Below, in pieces: positions 16,451 through 24,881 of a stretch of 64,000 nucleotides of DNA; the first letter of the stretch is position 1, and each line of letters begins with the position of its first letter. The notes beneath the pieces are model-generated. The model was not told the origin of the DNA. It did no database searches and saw only the letters and a list, made by a program, of their open reading frames with translations. This stretch comes from Nitrospirota bacterium (lineage in GTDB: Bacteria > Nitrospirota > Thermodesulfovibrionia > Thermodesulfovibrionales > Magnetobacteriaceae). A program made the translations under genes and the position numbers. The stretch is from the NCBI GenBank assembly GCA_015233015.1, contig JADFYO010000010.1:1-64000 (forward strand), read 5' to 3'.

Positions 16451-19400
16451 ATGAATGACGATAAAAAAGACGAAAAAGGGAAAATATCACGGCGGCAGTT
16501 TCTGACGTTTGCCGGCGGCGGCCTTATGCTCGCAGGCGTAAACGTCAACGTTCTGGGGCTTTTAGAGTCCAACACGTCAAACCCGCTCGAGCAGTATCCA
16601 AACAGGGACTGGGAGAAGGTCTTCAGGAATATATACCAGGAGGACAGCCACTTTCACTTCCTCTGCGCCCCCAACGATACGCACAACTGTCTCCTGAAGG
16701 CGCACATGAAAAACGGCGTAGTAACAAGAATAAGCCCGTCGTATCAATACGGCGAGGCAACGGATTTATACGGCAACAAGGCATCTCACCGCTGGGACCC
16801 GCGCATATGCCAAAAAGGCGTGGGCCTTGTCAGAAGACTCTACGGCGACAGGCGCGTAAAGGGCGCTATGATAAGAAAGGGTTTTAAGGACTGGGTAGAT
16901 AAGGGTTTCCCGCGTGATAAGGAAACGGGGAAACCTCCGGTTGAATATATGAAACGAGGCGACGACAAGTGGCTTAAGATCTCATGGGACGAGATCTATG
17001 ACATCACGGCTAAGGCACTTCGCAACATAGCCGAGACATATTCAGGCGCGCAGGGTACGCAATATCTGAACAAACAGGGCTATGACCCCGCCGTGGTGGA
17101 AGCGACACACGGGGCAGGGGTGCAGACCCTTAAATTCAGAGGCGGCATGGCATTCCTTGGAGCTACCAGAATATTCGGATACTACAGATTTGCCAATATG
17201 CTGGCGCTTCTCGATGCGAAGGTGAGAAATGTCAAACCCGAGGACGCCGTTGGCGCACGCGGCTGGGACAGTTACACGTGGCATACCGATCTGCCGCCCG
17301 GACATCCTATGGTTACCGGAGCGCAGACCAACGAGTTTGAGTTGTTTGCCGTTGAGAGGGCAAAGCTCCTCCTCGTATGGGGACTGAACTGGATAACGAC
17401 GAAGATGCCCGACGCCCATTGGATGACGGAGGCCAGATTAAAAGGCGCTAAGGTGGTGGTGATTACCGTTGAATATCCGGCTACCGCGTGCCGCGCCGAC
17501 GAGGTAATCGTGATAAGGCCGGGCACAGACCCCGCGTTTGCTTTGAGCCTCGCGCAGGTAATCATAAAGGAAAATCTATACGATGTTAATAACATAAAGA
17601 AAAATACAGATCTCCCGTTTCTCGTAAGGCTCGATACCCTCAAACTCCTCCATCCAGAAGATGTAATTCCTGGATATAAGAGGATAAACGCAACAAGAAA
17701 GACCAATGTCATGGGTAAGGATATAAAGCCCCCGCTGATAAAGGAACAGGGAGACCAGTACATAACGGAGGCACTGTTTAACGAATGGCAGGACTTCGTC
17801 GTATGGGATGTAAAGAAAAACGGCCCGGCTGCCATAAACAGGGATGACTTTGGTGATAAGATGCCCGCAGACCCGGCTCTTGAAGGGCTGTTCGATATTA
17901 CTACGGTTGATGGAAAGAAGGTTCAGGTACGTCCCGTATTTGACCTTATGAAGGAATACGTCAACGAAAACTATACCCCTGAACAGGCGGAGACTATAAC
18001 ATGGGCGCCAAAGGACGCGATAATATCCCTCGCCAGACAGATTGCCGCCAACAAAGAACAAACACTGTTTACAACTGGCATGGGGACGAACCAGTATTTT
18101 AATAACGATTTAAAGGACAGGGCGTTATTTTTCCTGTGCGCCCTGACGCGAAACCTCGGCTATCCCGGCGGCAACGTGGGAAGCTATGCCGGCAACTTCA
18201 GAGGGGCAATCATAGGCGGCATACCGACATACGCAATGGAAAACCCGTTTGACCAGGAACTTGACCCGACGAAGAAGTCGAAGCTCAGAAAGTGTCTCAA
18301 GTATGAATCCGCCCACTTTTTCAACAACGGCGACAGGACACTTCGCGTAGGCGGTCATGTGTTTGCCGGCAAGACCCATATGAACACGCCGTCAAAGGTG
18401 ATGATGATAAACAACTCCAACTCACTGATAGGAAACGCCAAGGGCCACTACGACGTGGTATTTAACACGTTGAAGGGTTTTGAGATGGTAACCGTGGCTG
18501 ACTATTGGTGGACTGCCTCGTGCGAGTATGCCGATATAGTGTTTGGCTGCGACGCACCGGCGGAGTTTAAGAAATACGATTTTACTGGTTCCTGCACTAA
18601 TCCTTTTGTTCAGGTATATCCACGCACTCCCCTTCCACGGCTATTCGATACTAAGCCGGACGTAGATATTCTTGCGGGTGTTGCCATTGCGCTTGGTAAA
18701 CAGTTAAATGACAAGAGGTTCGCCGACCACTGGAAGTTCGTAACCGATGACAAGATGGAGGTCTATTCCCAGAGGATAATAAACGCCTCGGCCAATCTTG
18801 CCGGTTATACGATACAGAAGCTCGAAGAGGACGCCAAAAATGGAAAACCGGCGCTGATGAACTGCCGGACGTATCCCAGAATATCCAGCTATGAGCAGGT
18901 TCACGACGGTACGCCGTATTATACGAAATCAGGCAGGCTTGAGTTCTATCGCCACGAAGACGAGTGGATTGCGCACGGCGAAAATATGGTCGTTTACAGA
19001 GAGCCGATAGATGCGACATTCTATGAACCAAACGTCATAGTCGGTAAAAAACATACCGCCATAAGGCCAAAAAAGCCGGAGGACTGGGGGTTTTCATCAA
19101 ATGACCTTTCAACTGATACCAGACAGGTAAGAAACATACAGAAGTCGGGAGAGGAGCTTATGCAGACAAAGCATCCCCTGATGGGCAAGGGTTATAAATT
19201 TATCCTGCATACGCCCAAATACCGCCACGGCGCGCATACCACGCCGTCTGATACCGACCTTGTAGCCGTATGGTTCGGGCCGTTTGCCGATATGTACAGG
19301 CGGGACAAGCGAATCCCATTCGTTACTGAGATGTATGTGGATATAAACCCGCTTGACGCCAAAGAGATAGGCGTCAACGACGGCGACTATGTCCATATTG

Positions 19401-19918
19401 ACGCCGACCCCGACGACCGTCCATACAGAGGGGCAAAAAAGACCGACGAGCATTATAAAGTCGCACGGCTTCTATGCCGGGCGCGCTACTACCCCGGCAC
19501 TCCTCGGGGTGTGACAAGGATGTGGCACAATGTCTATCCTGCAACCATAGGGAGCGTCAAAGGACACGAGACCAGACCGGACGGCCTTGCCAAAAGTCCT
19601 GAGACGAACTATCAGTCATTGTTTCGCTACGGCAGTCACCAGAGCACGACGCGCGCATGGCTGCGGCCAACGCTGCTCACCGATTCCCTTGTGCATAAGG
19701 AGATGTTTGGCCAGACAATCGGAAAGGGGTTTGAACCTGACATCCACTGCGCTAACGGCGCGCCGCGTGAAGGCTTTGTCACAATTCAAAAGGCCGAAGA
19801 CGGCGGCATAGATGCAAAAGGCCCGTGGAGGCCGGTAAAGAGCGGCATTCGCCCTACTATGGAAAGCGAGGCCATGTTAGCGTTTATAAACGGGAAATTT
19901 ATAGCCACTAAAAAATAA
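16451..19918 (+). CDS. nxrA: Nxr/Nar-type molybdopterin oxidoreductase alpha subunit
   Basis: Catalytic subunit of a type II DMSO reductase-family enzyme, nitrite oxidoreductase or periplasm-facing nitrate reductase, about 1155 residues. The N-terminus has a Tat signal (SRRQFLTFAGGG). The [4Fe-4S] binding pattern HFHFLC...HNCLL...RICQKG follows at about residues 62-120. The segment YTWHTDLPPGHPMVTGAQTN corresponds to the NarG WYCDLPP region around the Mo-coordinating Asp, and PDAHWMTEARLKGAKVVVITVEY is typical of Nar/Nxr. C-terminal molybdopterin-dinucleotide domain present. A GGGAGAG site precedes ATG 16451. Adjacent NxrB, NxrC, chaperone and cytochrome c genes complete the system. Other type II enzymes (selenate, chlorate, perchlorate reductases) remain possible. 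Confidence 0.85.
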   Translation: MNDDKKDEKGKISRRQFLTFAGGGLMLAGVNVNVLGLLESNTSNPLEQYPNRDWEKVFRNIYQEDSHFHFLCAPNDTHNCLLKAHMKNGVVTRISPSYQYGEATDLYGNKASHRWDPRICQKGVGLVRRLYGDRRVKGAMIRKGFKDWVDKGFPRDKETGKPPVEYMKRGDDKWLKISWDEIYDITAKALRNIAETYSGAQGTQYLNKQGYDPAVVEATHGAGVQTLKFRGGMAFLGATRIFGYYRFANMLALLDAKVRNVKPEDAVGARGWDSYTWHTDLPPGHPMVTGAQTNEFELFAVERAKLLLVWGLNWITTKMPDAHWMTEARLKGAKVVVITVEYPATACRADEVIVIRPGTDPAFALSLAQVIIKENLYDVNNIKKNTDLPFLVRLDTLKLLHPEDVIPGYKRINATRKTNVMGKDIKPPLIKEQGDQYITEALFNEWQDFVVWDVKKNGPAAINRDDFGDKMPADPALEGLFDITTVDGKKVQVRPVFDLMKEYVNENYTPEQAETITWAPKDAIISLARQIAANKEQTLFTTGMGTNQYFNNDLKDRALFFLCALTRNLGYPGGNVGSYAGNFRGAIIGGIPTYAMENPFDQELDPTKKSKLRKCLKYESAHFFNNGDRTLRVGGHVFAGKTHMNTPSKVMMINNSNSLIGNAKGHYDVVFNTLKGFEMVTVADYWWTASCEYADIVFGCDAPAEFKKYDFTGSCTNPFVQVYPRTPLPRLFDTKPDVDILAGVAIALGKQLNDKRFADHWKFVTDDKMEVYSQRIINASANLAGYTIQKLEEDAKNGKPALMNCRTYPRISSYEQVHDGTPYYTKSGRLEFYRHEDEWIAHGENMVVYREPIDATFYEPNVIVGKKHTAIRPKKPEDWGFSSNDLSTDTRQVRNIQKSGEELMQTKHPLMGKGYKFILHTPKYRHGAHTTPSDTDLVAVWFGPFADMYRRDKRIPFVTEMYVDINPLDAKEIGVNDGDYVHIDADPDDRPYRGAKKTDEHYKVARLLCRARYYPGTPRGVTRMWHNVYPATIGSVKGHETRPDGLAKSPETNYQSLFRYGSHQSTTRAWLRPTLLTDSLVHKEMFGQTIGKGFEPDIHCANGAPREGFVTIQKAEDGGIDAKGPWRPVKSGIRPTMESEAMLAFINGKFIATKK

Positions 19919-19932
19919 GGAGACCAGCCCCG

Positions 19933-21066
19933 ATGCAAATGAGAAAGGTTTACAACTGGCAATTAGGCAGGAACGCGTCATACATATATCCTCAGGTGAG
20001 GCCACAAAAACAATGGGCCATGGTCTTCGACCTGAATAAGTGCATAGCCTGCCAGACATGCTCACTGGCTTGTAAGACGACATGGACCTCCGGCAAAGGC
20101 CAGGAATACATGTTCTGGAACAATGTGGAGACAAAACCCTACGGCGGATATCCGGTAGGCTGGGATATGGGCATTCTGTCCAAACTGGGGCCGCAGGAAT
20201 GGCATGGCGAGAAATATGCCGGCAAGACCCTCTTTGAGGCTGCCGAAAAGGATGAGAAGATACTCCAGCACATAGCCGCCGATGAGGACTGGGCACATCC
20301 CAACATTGGTGAGGATGAGATTGCCGGTTCGATTAATAAGGGCGACTGGCTCACCCTACCCCACAGGGTGTGGATGTTCTATCTGCCACGGACATGTGCC
20401 CACTGCACATACCCGGCATGTCTGGCGGCCTGCCCGCGAAAGGCGATTTACAAGAGGCCAGAGGACGGCATCGTCCTTATCGATCAGTCCCGATGCCGCG
20501 GCTACAGGGAGTGCGTGCGTGCATGTCCCTACAAGAAGCCGATGTTTAATGTTGAGACGAGGATAAGCGAGAAGTGCATAGGTTGCTACCCTAAGGTTGA
20601 ACAGGGCCTGATGACCCAATGCGTTACCAACTGTATTGGAAGAATAAGGCTGCATGGATACTTAAATACACCAGAGAAGGCAGTGAAAGAAAACCCTATC
20701 GATTATCTTGTGCATGTGAGGAAGCTGGCGCTGCCGCTATACCCGCAGTTTGGAACGGAGCCGAATATATACTACATCCCTCCGATACACGCGCCGGTGT
20801 CCTATCTGGAGCAGATGTTTGGCCCGGGCGTGGGCACTGCGGTCAGGACGTATAAGAATATACCCAACGACCAAACTCTTAAGGGACTGCTGGTCTTATT
20901 CGGGAGTATGGAGAAGATCCTCTCTTCGTTCAAGGTTGACGATAAGCTCGCATACGGCTTCGATGATAAGGGCAACGAGATAGTTAAGGTGCCCGTAACC
21001 GAGCCTATGTTTGTGAGGGAATTTTTCGATTCAAAACTCAAAGTATTCAGGCAAAATACACCTTAA
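19933..21066 (+). CDS. nxrB: Nxr/Nar-type Fe-S beta subunit
   Basis: Electron-transfer subunit of the NxrABC enzyme, 377 residues, expected to be exported together with the Tat-carrying alpha subunit since it has no signal of its own. It contains four cysteine groups: CIACQTCSLACKTTW, CAHCTYPACLAACP, CRGYRECVRACPYKK and CIGCYPKVEQGLMTQC...C. In the CRGYREC group the Tyr takes the place of a cysteine, as Trp does in NarH, which fits one [3Fe-4S] and three [4Fe-4S] clusters. Starts 14 bp after nxrA with AAGGAG upstream. Confidence 0.93.
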   Translation: MQMRKVYNWQLGRNASYIYPQVRPQKQWAMVFDLNKCIACQTCSLACKTTWTSGKGQEYMFWNNVETKPYGGYPVGWDMGILSKLGPQEWHGEKYAGKTLFEAAEKDEKILQHIAADEDWAHPNIGEDEIAGSINKGDWLTLPHRVWMFYLPRTCAHCTYPACLAACPRKAIYKRPEDGIVLIDQSRCRGYRECVRACPYKKPMFNVETRISEKCIGCYPKVEQGLMTQCVTNCIGRIRLHGYLNTPEKAVKENPIDYLVHVRKLALPLYPQFGTEPNIYYIPPIHAPVSYLEQMFGPGVGTAVRTYKNIPNDQTLKGLLVLFGSMEKILSSFKVDDKLAYGFDDKGNEIVKVPVTEPMFVREFFDSKLKVFRQNTP

Positions 21067-21081
21067 GGGGCAACGGAGGCT

Positions 21082-21954
21082 ATGATGATAAGAAAGATTT
21101 TTTTAGTGCTTGCAATAGCCCTTGCATTTGTACAGGGCGCGTATGGACAGGGAAAACCCTTTGTAGAGATTACATCGTTTCACAAGGATGCCGATGTCTC
21201 TAAAGTTGGTATAAACGATGATGTGTGGAAGGATGTTGCTTCTTATAAGCAGCCGCTTCAGAGGCAGTTTCTCTTGGAGCCAAAGCCAAAGGATGTGGGC
21301 GTGAAGGAGGTGCATGTACAGTCTGTTAACGACGGCAGGTTCATCGCATTTCGCCTGACGTGGAAAGACGATACGAAAGACGATACACTCAAGATAACTA
21401 ATTTTTCTGACGCGGCGGCGATACAATTCCCCGTTTCCTCCGACCCGCTCCCTGAGTATTTCATGGGAGAGCCAAAAAAGCCCGTGCATATCCTCTATTG
21501 GAAGGCATGGAGGACTAAAGACCAGAGAGATGGGACGCAAAGCGTCAACACAAGCTATCCCAATATGACAATCGATATGTACACCTTCGACTACAAGGTC
21601 ACAGGCACGGGAACTGATAAGACACAGGCACAGAAAGATATGTTTATTCCCGGAAGAGCGGCTTTAAATCCTATAGACAGCGCTCACAAGGAGATAATAG
21701 AAGAGGCATCGGCAGAAGGGCCAGGTACATTAAAAACCAAACCAGTGGAAAATACGGTGGGAGATGCCCAATGGCAAAACGGCACATGGACGCTTGTGAT
21801 GAGAAGGCCGATGACGGTAGCCGACAAGGAAAGCGTACAGTTCAAGGCCGGAGAGAGAAAACCAATAGCCTTTGCCGTATGGGAAGGACACCATATGGAA
21901 GGCGGCGGGCGTAAGGCAGTGTCCCCGGCATGGGCCGAAGTGATGGTGCAATAG
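21082..21954 (+). CDS. nxrC: Heme b-binding gamma subunit (NxrC/ethylbenzene dehydrogenase-like)
   Basis: Periplasmic subunit that passes electrons between the beta subunit and a cytochrome c. The 290-residue protein has a signal peptide (MIRKIFLVLAIALAFVQGAYG) and the fold pattern of the ethylbenzene dehydrogenase-like heme-binding family, with FIAFRLTWKDDTKDD, DAAAIQFPV, and C-terminal FAVWEGHHMEGGGRKAVSPAW. Heme b is normally held by Met and Lys in this family; the ligands cannot be assigned with certainty here. It replaces the membrane NarI subunit, supporting a soluble, outward-facing NxrABC. Confidence 0.87.
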   Translation: MMIRKIFLVLAIALAFVQGAYGQGKPFVEITSFHKDADVSKVGINDDVWKDVASYKQPLQRQFLLEPKPKDVGVKEVHVQSVNDGRFIAFRLTWKDDTKDDTLKITNFSDAAAIQFPVSSDPLPEYFMGEPKKPVHILYWKAWRTKDQRDGTQSVNTSYPNMTIDMYTFDYKVTGTGTDKTQAQKDMFIPGRAALNPIDSAHKEIIEEASAEGPGTLKTKPVENTVGDAQWQNGTWTLVMRRPMTVADKESVQFKAGERKPIAFAVWEGHHMEGGGRKAVSPAWAEVMVQ

Positions 21955-21956
21955 CT

Positions 21957-22679
21957 ATGGATGAATTAGTCTATCTGTATAAGTTAGCCTCATTGGGACT
22001 TCAATATCCCGACGAAACAGGCTGGGCTTCCATAGAGAATATACTTTCTGAAAGGGAAGCGCTCTTCGAGGGGGAAATGCTACTGTTGGTAAATAATTTC
22101 AACAATGAATTCAGGGGCGCGGCAATTGAGGATATTCAGTCGGACTATCTGAGCTTCTTTGATTTAGGGGGCCAGATTTCCCCATACGAGACCGAGTATC
22201 TGACAGAAAAAATATCCAGAAAACCATTTGAACTGTCTGATATCGCCGGTTTTTACAGTGCGTTTGGTCTGAGTATCAATCAGTCGTCCAATAACAGGGA
22301 GATAGTTGACCACATCTCAGTAGAGCTTGAGTTCATGGCGCTCCTCACATGGAAGGAACGATATGCCGTGGAAACGAAGTCTAAGGAACATGAGGAGATT
22401 GTTCTTGACGCGAAGAGGAAATTTTTGAAAGACCATCTTGCAAGGTGGGGATTTTTTTACTGCCGTCAGATGGAGAGTCTCGAAGGAGCTTTCCATAAAA
22501 GCCTTGGGAGGATTGTGGAGGCGCTGCTCACGTCGGAGTGTGAAAGGCACGGTCTCGATAAGACCCTCTATAACAAAGATTTGACGAGAGAGGCCCTGAG
22601 CGGCGTCAGGTGCGATACGCTGACTTGCGGTGCTTTGCCGGAACTACATATAACGGAGAGGGAGGATTATGCACGGTAG
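21957..22679 (+). CDS. TorD/NarJ-type molybdoenzyme chaperone
   Basis: Cytosolic all-helical chaperone of 240 residues that binds the catalytic subunit during cofactor insertion and before Tat export. Family-like segments include YLYKLASLGLQYPDETG, YLSFFDLGGQISPYETEYL and FYSAFGLS. The ATG at 21957 lies two bases after the nxrC stop; the track start would overlap nxrC. It overlaps the cytochrome c gene downstream by 11 bp. Presence here supports Tat-dependent maturation of NxrA. Confidence 0.85.
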   Translation: MDELVYLYKLASLGLQYPDETGWASIENILSEREALFEGEMLLLVNNFNNEFRGAAIEDIQSDYLSFFDLGGQISPYETEYLTEKISRKPFELSDIAGFYSAFGLSINQSSNNREIVDHISVELEFMALLTWKERYAVETKSKEHEEIVLDAKRKFLKDHLARWGFFYCRQMESLEGAFHKSLGRIVEALLTSECERHGLDKTLYNKDLTREALSGVRCDTLTCGALPELHITEREDYAR

Positions 22680-24072
22680 ATATTATTCATGGATGATATT
22701 CATATCGGCAGCGGTGCTGATAGTATTCACTTTAATGTTTGTTCGCGGCGAGATGTCGCCTGAGTGGAAACCGTACCAGCTGCAGTACAGAGACCTGGCT
22801 ATAGCCTCAGCCAAAGACACGGACACTAAAAAGACTGCCCTGTCAATGGACATCGAGGTCAGGCAGCTCTACCTTGGAGCGCTGAAGCGAGTTGACAGGT
22901 GCACAAGCTGTCATCTGGGCGTTGAGAATCCCGCAATGGAAAAGATGCCGCAGCCGTTAAAGACACACAGCGGTCCATATCTGAAAAATCACCCGTCAGA
23001 CAAGTTCGGCTGCACAGTATGCCACAACGGCCAGGGCCGCGCGGTGGATATGGAAAACGCGCACGGGCTTGGTCACAAGGCGCATTGGGATTTGCCCATA
23101 TTGCCGTTGAAGTATATTCAAAGCGCGTGTGCCTCCTGCCATGACGCCGGCATGCTGAAAGACAACGGCGGCGTTAACGTGGCAAAGGGCGATGTGCTCT
23201 TCAGAGAGCGCGGTTGCAAGGGCTGCCACAAACTTGACGGCGTGGGCGGCGTCATAGGAAAGGCACTCGACGGCGTAGGCTCTCAGCCCGTGGCGTATTT
23301 TCCGATGAAAAACATTCAAGGCGAGAAAACCGTCTATGCCTGGATGAAGGAACACTTCGACGACCCAAGAAATGTCGTTGCCACCAGCGAGATGAAATCG
23401 GACTTCACCGACGAGGAGACAGACCAGTTGACGACATTCGTGCTGTCGCTGCACGCAGATGAGATACCCAAAAAGTACAGGCGTCTCGGGAAAGGCTTGG
23501 ACATACCAGATTCTGGGGAGTATTTGTATAAGATGTACTGCGGCGCCTGCCATGCCTCTGGAAAGGACAGCGTCTATGACGAAGTGTTTAAAAGGACTAT
23601 TCCATCAATTCAAAATCCTTCATTTTTGAAGGCAGTGGATAAGAAATATCTGAAGACGGTTATAGAAGAGGGACGCGCCGGAACTCAGATGACGGCATGG
23701 AAATCCTCTGCCGCCGGACTAACAGACGGGCAAATCGACAAGATAATTGATTACATTGTTCAGGATAAGCCTGCCACAGTTGCAGCGGCGTTTGACTGCA
23801 CACCGTATAAACCTGACGTACAAAACGGCGAAGAGCTGTTCAGGGTACGCTGCGTAAGCTGCCACGGCAAAAAAGGCGAGGGCGGCGTCGGCCTTAACCT
23901 CAGAAATCCCGTAGTCCAAAAAGAGGCAAGCGCGGAGTTCCTCGCTATCACACTGCGCGATGGAAGAGAAGGCACCCACATGGCGTCATTCGGACCTGAT
24001 GGGGCAGGCCTGAGTAACGAAAACATCGCCGACATCGTGGCATTCGTTAAGACGCTTTCAACGAAGAAGTGA
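22669..24072 (+). CDS. Membrane-anchored six-heme cytochrome c
   Basis: Periplasmic electron carrier, 467 residues. An N-terminal uncleaved-looking helix (WMIFISAAVLIVFTLMFV) anchors it. Six CxxCH heme sites are present: CTSCH near residue 78, CTVCH 115, CASCH 155, CKGCH 184, CGACH 291 and CVSCH 395. The last three belong to class I cytochrome c-like modules. It is the final gene of the operon and probably links the cytochrome b/Rieske complex to NxrABC, acting as the cytochrome c1 replacement or as donor/acceptor to NxrC. Confidence 0.93.
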   Translation: MHGRYYSWMIFISAAVLIVFTLMFVRGEMSPEWKPYQLQYRDLAIASAKDTDTKKTALSMDIEVRQLYLGALKRVDRCTSCHLGVENPAMEKMPQPLKTHSGPYLKNHPSDKFGCTVCHNGQGRAVDMENAHGLGHKAHWDLPILPLKYIQSACASCHDAGMLKDNGGVNVAKGDVLFRERGCKGCHKLDGVGGVIGKALDGVGSQPVAYFPMKNIQGEKTVYAWMKEHFDDPRNVVATSEMKSDFTDEETDQLTTFVLSLHADEIPKKYRRLGKGLDIPDSGEYLYKMYCGACHASGKDSVYDEVFKRTIPSIQNPSFLKAVDKKYLKTVIEEGRAGTQMTAWKSSAAGLTDGQIDKIIDYIVQDKPATVAAAFDCTPYKPDVQNGEELFRVRCVSCHGKKGEGGVGLNLRNPVVQKEASAEFLAITLRDGREGTHMASFGPDGAGLSNENIADIVAFVKTLSTKK

Positions 24073-24096
24073 TTTAACCTGCTAAGAGGTGAGCTG

Positions 24097-24149
24097 ATGA
24101 GGACAACAGCCCGCGCCCAGCCCTGAGTAAGAGGGTGCGCGGGCTGTTG
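24097..24149 (+). terminator. Long GC-rich hairpin after the respiratory operon
   Basis: CAACAGCCCGCGC (24104-24116) pairs perfectly with GCGCGGGCTGTTG (24137-24149), extended by CCC/GGG with one bulge. It lies 30 bp after the cytochrome c stop, so termination is likely, but no T-run follows. The upstream arm lies within a nine-codon frame (MRTTARAQP, 24097-24126) that has an AAGAGGTG site before it, which looks attenuator-like. Confidence 0.6.
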
Positions 24150-24170
24150 CCTGATACCAATCAAAGGAGT

Positions 24171-24233
24171 AATTCGGAGCATCCTTCGACAGGCTCAGGA
24201 TGATTCAATTGTTTTATGATGATTCGATTATTA
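24171..24233 (+). repeat. 62-bp repeat with REP-like core, left copy
   Basis: AATTCGGAGCATCCTTCGAC...GATGATTCGATTATT contains the 23-bp core CATCCTTCGACAGGCTCAGGATG (24180-24202). A near-identical 62-bp copy in the same orientation lies at 24738-24800, so the two bracket the GIY-YIG gene. Confidence 0.9.
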
Positions 24234-24300
24234 GAGGAATATCCCTTCTATGAACGAATACCCTTACTTCTATGAACGTATCTATGTACAAGAAGATTTC

Positions 24301-24349
24301 TATAACAATCAAATAAATCTATAACAATCAAATAAATCTATAACAATCA
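24301..24349 (+). repeat. Tandem 19-bp repeat, about 2.5 copies
   Basis: TATAACAATCAAATAAATC is repeated at 24301, 24320 and 24339 (last copy partial). It lies in the spacer between the left repeat and the inverted REP-like copy at 24403, a spacer made almost entirely of short low-complexity repeats. Confidence 0.85.
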
Positions 24350-24402
24350 ACTCACACTATGATAATCGAAGAACTCTATAATAATCGAAATAAAAATCGA
24401 AT

Positions 24403-24425
24403 CATCCTGAGCCTGTCGAAGGATG
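24403..24425 (-). repeat. REP-like 23-bp repeat, inverted copy beside GIY-YIG gene
   Basis: CATCCTGAGCCTGTCGAAGGATG, opposite in orientation to the copies at 24180 and 24747. It sits directly past the 3' end of the GIY-YIG gene. Confidence 0.9.
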
Positions 24426-24432
24426 CTCCTTA

Positions 24433-24723
24433 TTACTCCTTTGTCTTGAGCTTGGCATTAGAATATTCAACAAGTTTCTCCCATTCACCGCTAATCAATG
24501 CCTCTTTTTTCCTTCGTGACCAACCTTTTATCTGTCTTTCTCTCAAGGAAGCATCATGGGTTGTAGCCATTTCACAACAGTATTCCAGCTTCTCTGGCAA
24601 CCTTTTGGCTGTATATCCATCGTAACGGCCATCGTTATGCTCATAAAGCCGTTTTTCTAAATCCACAGTAGAACCAGTGTAATATGAGCCGTCCGAACAT
24701 TTTAAGACATAGACCCATGCCAT
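24433..24723 (-). CDS. GIY-YIG nuclease, Ssn/UPF0213-like
   Basis: Single-domain nuclease of 96 residues. It has WVYVLKCSDGSYYTGST (GIY-YIG motif, residues 3-19), an arginine in LEKRLYEHN, YTAKRLPEKLEYC and the closing LRERQIKGWSRRKKEALI with the metal-binding Glu. Small GIY-YIG proteins of this kind include the Ssn family, recently described as site-specific single-strand DNA nucleases that cut repeats dispersed around their own gene. Here the gene lies between inverted and direct copies of a 23-bp palindromic repeat. I chose ATG 24723; the frame stays open upstream into the repeat (MSKDAP...), a sign that the repeat abuts the gene. No good Shine-Dalgarno site. Target specificity is inference. 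Confidence 0.85.
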   Translation of the reverse strand: MAWVYVLKCSDGSYYTGSTVDLEKRLYEHNDGRYDGYTAKRLPEKLEYCCEMATTHDASLRERQIKGWSRRKKEALISGEWEKLVEYSNAKLKTKE

Positions 24724-24737
24724 GTTTTTAGGATAGC

Positions 24738-24800
24738 AATTCGGAGCATCCTTCGACAAGCTCAGGATGATTCGATTGTTATATGATGATTCGATTGTTC
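24738..24800 (+). repeat. 62-bp repeat with REP-like core, right copy
   Basis: Near-identical to 24171-24233, with core CATCCTTCGACAAGCTCAGGATG (one base changed, G to A). It overlaps the upstream region of the GIY-YIG gene and precedes the TPR gene promoter. Confidence 0.9.
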
Positions 24801-24818
24801 AGGCAATTAATATATTCG

Positions 24819-24847
24819 TTGCAATGTCAAATTGATTATGCTACAAT
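24819..24847 (+). promoter_or_regulatory. Probable promoter of the TPR gene
   Basis: TTGCAA (24819-24824), 17-bp spacer, TACAAT (24842-24847), about 30 bp before the ATG at 24882. Confidence 0.6.
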
Positions 24848-24881
24848 CTTTCATTCTTATACCAGATGATGGAGGCGTTAT

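Noticed and set aside
16451-24072. Assignment as a definite nitrite oxidiser
   Set aside because: NxrAB-like enzymes work in either direction and related clades reduce nitrate; sequence inspection alone cannot decide.
24301-24349. Possible CRISPR array
   Set aside because: The 19-bp units are directly adjacent without spacers; simple tandem repeat.
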